A DNA stretch of 12,564 bases from CAIPFQ01 sp964641775 (GTDB lineage: Bacteria > Chlamydiota > Chlamydiia > Chlamydiales > SM23-39), in NCBI GenBank assembly GCA_964641775.1, contig CAZXLK010000035.1:1-12564 (forward strand), given 5' to 3'. Below are positions 8,098-12,564 of the stretch, in pieces. The stretch's first letter is position 1, and every line of letters starts with the position of its first letter. A program made the translations under genes and the position numbers. The notes under the pieces were generated by a model. It made no database searches and was not told where the DNA came from. It was given only the letters and a program-made list of their open reading frames with translations.

Positions 8098-8398
8098 CAA
8101 CTCTTGCGGAGAGGCGGGATTTCATACGGGCAGCTTTGTTCGTTTTGAAAACGCCGTGTTTGACCCCTTTGTCAACAATGCTATAGATTTCTTGAAGCTT
8201 GTCTTTGACCCCTTCTTTTTTGGAAATGGAGGAATCTAAAGCCCTGACAGCAGTCATTACAGAAGAGCGGAAAGATCGATTGCGAAGCCGCTGTTTTTCA
8301 CTTTGCATATCTCTTTTCAAAGCAGACGGACGCTTTACTTTTTGTTCTTTTTGCTTCTTTTCTGCTTTTGGTGCTGCTTCTTGTTGTTCTTCTGCCAT
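8087..8398 (-). CDS. rpsT: 30S ribosomal protein S20
   Basis: S20 binds 16S rRNA early in assembly of the small subunit. The S20 core is clear: KRPSALKRDMQSEKQRLRNR, then KLQEIYSIVDKGVKHGVFKTNKAARMKSRL, with many Lys and Arg. The 103 residues exceed E. coli S20 (87) because of an N-terminal tail of about 22 residues rich in Glu, Lys, Ala and Gln; from memory C. trachomatis S20 is also long, so this may be a lineage trait. The start is ATG 8398, because AAGGA (8411-8407) lies eight bases before it. A TTG 24 bases further upstream is less likely. It is transcribed toward recD, overlapping it by 11 bases at the 3' ends, and is divergent from the small membrane-protein gene at 8457. Confidence 0.95.
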   Translation of the reverse strand: MAEEQQEAAPKAEKKQKEQKVKRPSALKRDMQSEKQRLRNRSFRSSVMTAVRALDSSISKKEGVKDKLQEIYSIVDKGVKHGVFKTNKAARMKSRLSARVAKA

Positions 8399-8423
8399 TG
8401 TATTTTTCCTTTTAAATGACAAT

Positions 8424-8452
8424 ACTATACTCTCTTGAGCTTAATTCGTAAA
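8424..8452 (-). promoter_or_regulatory. Sigma-70-type promoter of rpsT
   Basis: On the minus strand TTTACG (8452-8447) and TATAGT (8429-8424) are exactly 17 bases apart, with four and five consensus matches. Transcription would begin near 8417, giving a leader of about 18 bases that contains the AAGGA ribosome-binding site. Spacing and position fit well for a ribosomal-protein gene. Confidence 0.6.
8426..8431 (+). promoter_or_regulatory. Candidate -10 for the 8457 gene, overlapping the rpsT -10
   Basis: TATACT on the plus strand at 8426-8431 shares four bases with the rpsT -10 on the other strand (8424-8429). It lies 25 bases before the ATG at 8457. No convincing -35 is found upstream, because that stretch is A/T-rich rpsT leader. 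If real, the two promoters would compete for the same DNA. Confidence 0.35.
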
Positions 8453-8456
8453 GAGC

Positions 8457-8912
8457 ATGTTGCAGCAAAATGTTTTTTTTCTATTCCTTTTAGGCCTTGG
8501 CGTCCTGGTTTGCACCTATTTTTCCATTGAAACAGCGACCTCTCTTTCCCACTACTTTGCCCTAAAGGCCTCAGCCCCCGCCCACATCCTCCGCTGGGAG
8601 ATCAAAGAAGTGAAAGGAAAATTTCCAATCACTGCCCACTACTCTTTTCAAACCCAAGACACAATCTGGCAGGGAGCCTCAACACTCTCAAAACCCTGGC
8701 ATCTCAATGAAATGGCAGCAGCTACAGCCGTAAAGACCAAGGCAAAAGAAAAATTGAATGTCTTTTTTAGCCCCCAAAACCCCCTAAAATCGGGCCTAGA
8801 AAAGATTTTTCCTACAAACCTGATGATTCGAACAATTCTTTGCTATGCTGTTCTTGGGTATTTTTTTATTTTAATCGGGCACAGGCACTGGCACTGGCAC
8901 AGGCACGGGTAG
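8457..8912 (+). CDS. Small DUF3592-like membrane protein with a His-Trp/Arg tail
   Basis: Function unknown. The 151 residues have a hydrophobic N-terminal segment (5-24), a soluble central domain (about 35-118) and a second membrane segment (122-141). This layout, with a central pattern of ILRWEIKEVKGKFPITAHYSF followed by IWQG and NVFFSPQNP, resembles DUF3592 proteins, small membrane proteins of unknown role with a beta-rich central domain; the assignment is by eye. The last residues, HRHWHWHRHG, are encoded by a GGCAC-N hexamer repeat and look added on. The Shine-Dalgarno is poor (AAAGAG one base before the ATG). The next gene starts 35 bases downstream but has its own -10 box. Confidence 0.7.
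   Translation: MLQQNVFFLFLLGLGVLVCTYFSIETATSLSHYFALKASAPAHILRWEIKEVKGKFPITAHYSFQTQDTIWQGASTLSKPWHLNEMAAATAVKTKAKEKLNVFFSPQNPLKSGLEKIFPTNLMIRTILCYAVLGYFFILIGHRHWHWHRHG
8878..8907. repeat. Tandem hexanucleotide repeat, five GGCAC-N units
   Basis: Five contiguous copies of GGCAC followed by A, T, T, A, G fill 8878-8907, then a degenerate GGTAGG containing the stop codon. The repeat is inside the 3' end of the 8457 gene and encodes alternating His and Trp/Arg. Since the unit is six bases, gain or loss of copies keeps the frame and only changes tail length. Confidence 0.85.
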
Positions 8913-8935
8913 GGGTTTTTTAATCAGATACAGGC

Positions 8936-8941
8936 TATAAT
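8936..8941 (+). promoter_or_regulatory. Perfect -10 box before the 8948 gene
   Basis: TATAAT at 8936-8941 matches the consensus at all six positions. No recognisable -35 lies 16-18 bases upstream; the T-run at 8916-8921 is too close and weak. Only six bases separate the box from ATG 8948, which would put the transcription start at the start codon. Confidence 0.45.
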
Positions 8942-8947
8942 GCTTGT

Positions 8948-9304
8948 ATGAAATTATCAAATTCACAAATTTATTTTGAAATTTCGCAGAACATAAAGCT
9001 CTTAACGAGAAGAGAGATATTTAAAATATTTCTTTCTTTCCCCTTTGCCTTGCTGTCTAAGCTTTGGAAAACGGCCATGAGAGCTCTAGGCGTTCTTCTT
9101 TGCGGCTTCTTTTTGATCCTTACTTTGGGGATGTCTCAAGGTCTTCGGAGCTTATTTGTGGAAAAGATGACAAAATTTGCGGCAAATCTTGCCGATTGGC
9201 TCTTTTTCCCCTTTGCTGTGATCCGATTTCTTTTTGCATTAACTCTCTACTTTTTGAATCAGCCAGTCCAAAAGCCGCTCGTAAGGCCTGCCAATAAATC
9301 TTAA
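8948..9304 (+). CDS. Small membrane protein of unknown function
   Basis: Not recognised. The 118 residues have a basic, amphipathic N-terminal part (1-42, with KLLTRREIFK and LSKLWK), a hydrophobic segment at 43-62 and a second at 82-104, then a short basic tail, so a two-pass membrane protein is likely. There is no Shine-Dalgarno before ATG 8948, but a perfect TATAAT precedes it. An internal ATG at 9074, preceded by GGAAAA, would give a 76-residue version that keeps both membrane segments. The last 66 bases are antisense to the 3' end of the CoiA-like gene. The gene falls between rpsT and rpoD, an interval that in C. trachomatis holds one hypothetical gene as I recall; I cannot say whether they are related. 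Confidence 0.5.
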   Translation: MKLSNSQIYFEISQNIKLLTRREIFKIFLSFPFALLSKLWKTAMRALGVLLCGFFLILTLGMSQGLRSLFVEKMTKFAANLADWLFFPFAVIRFLFALTLYFLNQPVQKPLVRPANKS

Positions 9305-10060
9305 GAAGAATTCAATCCATCTGTTTGGCTGCCTACCTCTTTTTTTTAGAGCTATTTCCCAGTTTTTCCATCTTCCCAAATAGGGGCCCATCTTATCAAT
9401 CAGATCTCCTGCAAAATAAAGACTTGTTTGGCTCACTCTTTTTTCCAAAAGGCTTGGGAGATAGTTTGGGGCATCAAAATGCTTGTATTTAGGCTTTGTG
9501 AAATCGACCCTAACCGGCGGGCTTTTTTTCATCCGTTTTTGATCGATGATGATTTCAATTTGATCATAGAAAAAAGAATCGGCATGGCGGGCAAAAGTAA
9601 AAAAATAAGAGACCTGGGTTCTTAAAAATTCTTCTGCATTTCGAAGATATCTCTTATTAAAGACCCGATCATCCAAAAGCCAAACAACGCGGTAGCCCAT
9701 TTGGGCGTAGTCATGGGTCCTTTTTTCCACTTCATGGACTTGAATCTGGGAGCACTGGATTTCAAAGGCAATTTTTTCCTTTTCCCAAAGAAGATCGGAG
9801 ATCCTTTGGATAGAAAGAAAGGGGCTCTCCATGTGCCCGGATAAAATTTTTTGGAGCTGCAGCTGCACGATCAGATGGTCTTCGCTTTTGCTATAAAGGC
9901 GGCATCTTGGCGATTTTTTGACATGGTAGAAATGGGCTACCCTGTTTCGACCCCGTCTTAGCTTTACAGGACCAAAACACTCCAAGCAATAGTACCTGCC
10001 TAGAGGGTCGGCATCGGCGGCAAAAATGGAATCATCGTTGTCTAAAGCATAAAGAGACAT
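9239..10060 (-). CDS. CoiA-like competence / putative nuclease protein
   Basis: The protein resembles the CoiA family, needed in Gram-positive transformation after DNA uptake and thought to process incoming DNA with recombination proteins. From the chosen start (273 residues) it opens MSLYALDNDD, as CoiA proteins open with an ALD-like strand. A zinc-finger-like segment follows with Cys25, Cys28, His43, His46 and Cys53 (CLEC, RVAHFYH). Next comes SEDHLIVQLQLQKIL (59-73) and a core with the restriction-endonuclease-fold pattern RISDLLWEKEKIAFEIQCS (86-104; Asp89, Glu100, Gln102), then HDYAQMGYRVVWLLDD (116-131). Arginine- and lysine-rich C-terminal residues may bind DNA. An ATG at 10147 is in frame but adds 29 non-family residues; 10060 has GAGAG ten bases before it. 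It is divergent from rpoD and overlaps the 8948 gene by 66 bases, tail to tail. Its role in this organism is inferred. Confidence 0.8.
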   Translation of the reverse strand: MSLYALDNDDSIFAADADPLGRYYCLECFGPVKLRRGRNRVAHFYHVKKSPRCRLYSKSEDHLIVQLQLQKILSGHMESPFLSIQRISDLLWEKEKIAFEIQCSQIQVHEVEKRTHDYAQMGYRVVWLLDDRVFNKRYLRNAEEFLRTQVSYFFTFARHADSFFYDQIEIIIDQKRMKKSPPVRVDFTKPKYKHFDAPNYLPSLLEKRVSQTSLYFAGDLIDKMGPYLGRWKNWEIALKKRGRQPNRWIEFFLRFIGRPYERLLDWLIQKVES

Positions 10061-10077
10061 TGCAATAAATCTCTCGT

Positions 10078-10083
10078 AGTATA
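10078..10083 (-). promoter_or_regulatory. Candidate -10 of the CoiA-like gene
   Basis: TATACT on the minus strand (10083-10078) lies 17 bases before ATG 10060, giving a leader of only about ten bases. There is no good -35 at normal spacing; TTGCCT is 14 bases away. It sits just outside the -35 of the divergent rpoD promoter (10089-10094). Confidence 0.35.
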
Positions 10084-10088
10084 TGATA

Positions 10089-10117
10089 TTGACAGAAAGG
10101 CAAGCCGGATCCAAAAT
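10089..10117 (+). promoter_or_regulatory. Sigma-70-type promoter of rpoD
   Basis: A perfect TTGACA at 10089-10094 is followed after 17 bases by CAAAAT (10112-10117, four of six). An alternative -10, TATTAT at 10117-10122, is a better match but 22 bases away. The predicted start near 10124 gives a leader of about 47 bases ending in AGGAAAG before ATG 10171. If used, the sigma factor would transcribe its own gene. Confidence 0.5.
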
Positions 10118-10170
10118 ATTATCATTTCTTTTGATGAATTTCTTCAATTTTTTTTAGGTTTTAGGAAAGC

Positions 10171-11826
10171 ATGAGTACAAATACCGCGTTTAGCAATCCC
10201 CAACATCAGCAAAAAATTGAAGAGCTCGTTGGGATCGCCAAAGAGCAGGGCTTTCTCACCTACGAGGAGATCAATGAAATCCTCATGACTTTCGATTCTC
10301 CTGAGCAGATCGACCAGGTCCTCATTTACCTGAGTGGGATGGATATCCAGGTCCTCAACCAATCCGAAGTAGAAAGGCAAAAAGAGAGAAAAAAAGAGGC
10401 AAAAGAGCTCGAAGGGCTTCCTAAAAGGAGCGAGGGAACCTCTGACGATCCTGTCCGGATGTATCTCAAAGAGATGGGATCGGTCCCGCTTCTCACCCGC
10501 GAAGAAGAGGTCGAGATTTCCAAGCGGATTGAAAAGGCGCAGATCCAAATTGAAAAAATCATTATGCGGTTCCGCTATTCGATTCGGGAGGCGATCTCCA
10601 TTGCTCTCCATCTTTTGGCAGGCAAAGACCGCTTCGACAAGATCGTTGCAGAAAAAGAAGTGGCCGACAAGGGGCAATTTCTCAATCTCCTTCCCAAACT
10701 TTGCGAGATGATGAGAATGGAAGACCAGCTTCTGGAAAACCTTCTTTTGCAAACGAAAGACCCAACCCTCAAAAAAGAAGAGCGGGCAGAGCTTTTAGAG
10801 AATCTGGAAAAATGCCGCATCCGTTCCCAGGCCTATTTGCGCAGGTTTTGCTGCCGCCACAATGTGATTGAAGATTTTGGCGAAGTGATCCTCAACGCCT
10901 ATGATCGGTTTTTGCAGCTGGAAAAAGAGATTCAAGAGCTCACCCCTCGCGCTGAAAAGAACAAATTTGCCGCAGCAAAGCTCAGCGCCTCAAAGCGAAA
11001 ACTCACAAAGAGAGAACTTGCAGCAGGAAGAAATCTTGATGAATTTAAAAAAGACGTCCGGATGCTGCAGCGCTGGATGGATAAGAGCCAAGAAGCCAAG
11101 CGGGAGATGGTTGAATCGAATCTCCGCCTTGTTATCTCGATTGCCAAAAAATATACAAACCGAGGCCTCTCTTTTCTCGATCTAATCCAAGAAGGAAATA
11201 TGGGTCTGATGAAGGCCGTAGAAAAATTTGAATACCGAAGAGGCTACAAATTTTCGACCTATGCGACATGGTGGATCCGCCAAGCAGTGACAAGAGCCAT
11301 TGCCGATCAAGCGCGGACAATCCGAATTCCTGTCCACATGATCGAAACGATCAATAAAGTGCTCCGCGGCGCAAAGAAACTGATGATGGAAACAGGTCGC
11401 GAGCCAACGCCGGAAGAGCTTGCCAATGAACTTGGCCTTACTCCCGAAAGAGTCCGCGAAATCTATAAAATTGCGCAGCATCCAATCTCCTTGCAGGCGG
11501 AAGTTGGAGACGGCGGCGAGAGTAAATTTGGCGATTTTCTGGAAGATACGGCCATCGAGTCTCCGGCAGAAGCAACCGGCTATGCCATCTTAAAAGATAA
11601 AATGAATGAGGTGCTTGCCACCCTAACGGATCGCGAACGGACCGTTCTCATTGAGCGCTTCGGCCTTCTCGACGGCAAGCCCAAAACCCTTGAAGAAGTG
11701 GGCGTCCGTTTCAAAGTCACCCGAGAGCGCGTCCGCCAAATCGAAGCCAAAGCGCTTCGCAAAATGCGCCATCCCACAAGAGCCAAGCAGCTCCAAGCCT
11801 TCCTCGATCTCCTCGAAGGGGAATAA
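10171..11826 (+). CDS. rpoD: RNA polymerase primary sigma factor (sigma-66/RpoD)
   Basis: This is the housekeeping sigma factor directing RNA polymerase to -35/-10 promoters. The 551 residues show the full group 1 plan. Region 1.1 is about 14-62 (EEINEILMTFDSPEQIDQVL). Region 1.2 is 92-121 (DPVRMYLKEMGSVPLLTREE). A long helical non-conserved segment spans about 126-300. Regions 2.1-2.4 are 309-388 (LRLVISIAKKY, DLIQEGNMGLMKAVEKF, FSTYATWWIRQAVTRAI). Region 3 is about 389-460. Region 4 is about 475-545, with the helix-turn-helix TLEEVGVRFKVTRERVRQIE (506-525) that reads the -35. Length is close to chlamydial sigma-66 (571 in C. trachomatis from memory). AGGAAAG (10163-10169) supports ATG 10171. 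The conserved DNA-contact regions explain why the candidate promoters here look like ordinary sigma-70 sites. Confidence 0.97.
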   Translation: MSTNTAFSNPQHQQKIEELVGIAKEQGFLTYEEINEILMTFDSPEQIDQVLIYLSGMDIQVLNQSEVERQKERKKEAKELEGLPKRSEGTSDDPVRMYLKEMGSVPLLTREEEVEISKRIEKAQIQIEKIIMRFRYSIREAISIALHLLAGKDRFDKIVAEKEVADKGQFLNLLPKLCEMMRMEDQLLENLLLQTKDPTLKKEERAELLENLEKCRIRSQAYLRRFCCRHNVIEDFGEVILNAYDRFLQLEKEIQELTPRAEKNKFAAAKLSASKRKLTKRELAAGRNLDEFKKDVRMLQRWMDKSQEAKREMVESNLRLVISIAKKYTNRGLSFLDLIQEGNMGLMKAVEKFEYRRGYKFSTYATWWIRQAVTRAIADQARTIRIPVHMIETINKVLRGAKKLMMETGREPTPEELANELGLTPERVREIYKIAQHPISLQAEVGDGGESKFGDFLEDTAIESPAEATGYAILKDKMNEVLATLTDRERTVLIERFGLLDGKPKTLEEVGVRFKVTRERVRQIEAKALRKMRHPTRAKQLQAFLDLLEGE

Positions 11827-11859
11827 GAGAATGCCTCAAGATTTCATTCTTTTTGAACT

Positions 11860-11876
11860 ATTCGGAAATTCCGAAT
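11860..11876. terminator. Short perfect hairpin between rpoD and the next convergent gene
   Basis: ATTCGGA (11860-11866) and TCCGAAT (11870-11876) are perfect inverted repeats with a three-base AAT loop, located 34 bases after the rpoD stop and 39 bases before the stop of the convergent gene. Position fits a bidirectional transcription end, but neither strand has a following T-run, so it is not a standard intrinsic terminator. Confidence 0.35.
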
Positions 11877-11914
11877 CGTTGCCCTGTGTCTCACGGTTTC
11901 TCTTTACAAAATGC

Positions 11915-12564
11915 TTAAGGAGAGAACTTCCGCAGGGCCGCAAGGCCGATGCTGCCGCTGTGCCAGTCATCGAAGTAGACGTCGACAACGACGCCGGAAC
12001 GGACAAAGCTACCAATTATCAAATGCTCGCCATCCTCATCAGCTTCCTGAACTCGGACGTAACTTGATCTATTGCCATTTTGGGCATCGCCTCGCTCATA
12101 AAAACTCTCGCCAGTTGCAACTTTATGAAAGAATAAAAATGCTGCTACCTGTTTAAGAGTTCCTACGCCGTAATTGGGACCCACTGTTACTCTTTGGTTT
12201 AAGGTTTCAAGAGTTTCAAGCTGCTGAGAGAATGTTTTACCTCGGCTCACTTCTAATACCTCATTCGGTATCAAGACCCATTCCCAACGATCCGATTCAA
12301 TAGGCCCAAAGAGATCACCTAGATAAAAACCTCTAAACCTCAAAGGATTTTCATCATCATTTTGAGCACCCAAAACCTCTCGGCCATAAGCGCTCACCCG
12401 CGCTTCCAAATCATCCAAACTAACTGGAGGAATGAGATATAAAGAATGGGTTTCATAAAGTTTATAAGGAGTTTCATCTTTTTTTTGTTTCCCTTCCATT
12501 TCCTTGATGGGGCAATTGCCAAAATAGATCTCATAGAAATTTTCAGGAAGAGTAGGAACCAGAT
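11915..12564 (-). CDS. Hypothetical protein, 5' end beyond the right edge
   Basis: Not assigned a function. An ATG at 12499 gives 194 residues, but the frame stays open to the window edge and reads sensibly upstream (LPENFYEIYFGNC), so the gene is 5'-partial with about 216 residues visible. It is acidic and soluble, with no membrane segment or signal peptide in the visible part. Noticeable blocks are YLGDLFGPIESDRWEWVLIP, VSRGKTFSQQLETLETL, YGVGTLKQVAAFLFFH and an ending in DVYFDDWHSGSIGLAALRKF. From memory, environmental chlamydiae carry large families of proteins with this kind of C-terminal domain (FGPI, a W-V-L stretch, SRGK, and a final DD..G.A.LRKF); this is unverified recall. It is convergent with rpoD, 88 bases apart. 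Confidence 0.7.
   Translation of the reverse strand, partial: LVPTLPENFYEIYFGNCPIKEMEGKQKKDETPYKLYETHSLYLIPPVSLDDLEARVSAYGREVLGAQNDDENPLRFRGFYLGDLFGPIESDRWEWVLIPNEVLEVSRGKTFSQQLETLETLNQRVTVGPNYGVGTLKQVAAFLFFHKVATGESFYERGDAQNGNRSSYVRVQEADEDGEHLIIGSFVRSGVVVDVYFDDWHSGSIGLAALRKFSP

Noticed and set aside
8399..8422. Longer rpsT starting at TTG 8422
   Set aside because: ATG 8398 has AAGGA at good spacing; the TTG lies about five bases upstream of the predicted transcription start.
8908..8925. Intrinsic terminator after the 8457 gene (G-rich stretch followed by TTTTTT)
   Set aside because: The G-rich repeat has no complementary C-rich arm, so no stem can form.
10061..10147. Longer CoiA-like protein from ATG 10147
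   Set aside because: The extra 29 residues lack family similarity and cover the rpoD promoter; CoiA proteins begin at the MSLYALD-like strand.
11831..12067. Plus-strand frame after rpoD beginning MPQDFILFELF
   Set aside because: Most of it is antisense to the better-supported gene at 11915-12564, the protein has no family pattern, and there is no Shine-Dalgarno.
1..12564. Mobile element, phage, CRISPR or defence island
   Set aside because: No transposase, integrase, long inverted repeats, direct-repeat arrays or defence domains; RecBCD here is the housekeeping recombination enzyme.

Overview
The window looks like a piece of a chromosome from the phylum Chlamydiae, most likely an environmental (Waddlia/Parachlamydia/Simkania-like) lineage rather than Chlamydia itself. 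The evidence is a primary sigma factor resembling chlamydial sigma-66, a RecC-RecB-RecD set of compact size, a YgeD/LplT-type lysophospholipid MFS transporter divergent from recC, and rpsT near rpoD. From memory, C. trachomatis also has ygeD beside recC/recB, and rpsT and rpoD separated by a single gene. This assignment is inference; no search was run.

Layout. (1) Positions 1-8 match the end of the standard Illumina adapter, so the left edge is probably a contig end with uncut adapter. (2) 7-1017 (-) is an LplT/YgeD transporter cut off by that edge; its apparent stop codon is two-thirds adapter. (3) An 81-base divergent promoter region leads into recC-recB-recD (1099-8097, +), an overlapping operon encoding a complete RecBCD-type helicase/nuclease. 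Its helicase and nuclease motifs are intact, but several RecC positions linked to Chi recognition in E. coli are changed. (4) recD ends tail to tail with rpsT (8087-8398, -), overlapping by 11 bases. (5) Two small membrane-protein genes follow on + (8457-8912, DUF3592-like, ending in a hexanucleotide repeat; 8948-9304, unknown). (6) 9239-10060 (-) is a CoiA-like competence/nuclease gene whose 3' end overlaps the preceding small gene. (7) 10171-11826 (+) is rpoD, the primary sigma factor, transcribed away from the coiA-like gene. (8) A short gap with a hairpin, then 11915-12564 (-), a hypothetical gene still open at the right edge.

How they fit together. RecBCD resects and recombines double-strand ends; CoiA-like proteins act with incoming DNA in natural transformation, so the window holds two DNA-recombination functions beside core expression genes (S20, sigma factor). 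Apart from the RecBCD operon the genes look like separate transcription units, several with recognisable sigma-70-type promoters. I see no phage, transposon, CRISPR, tRNA or rRNA, and no clearly new multi-gene system. The most useful points for a reader are the adapter-made false stop, the GGCAC-N hexamer array encoding a His-Trp/Arg tail, the close promoter-to-start spacing at two genes, and the diverged Chi-reading surface of RecC. No gene-free stretch exceeds 300 bases.
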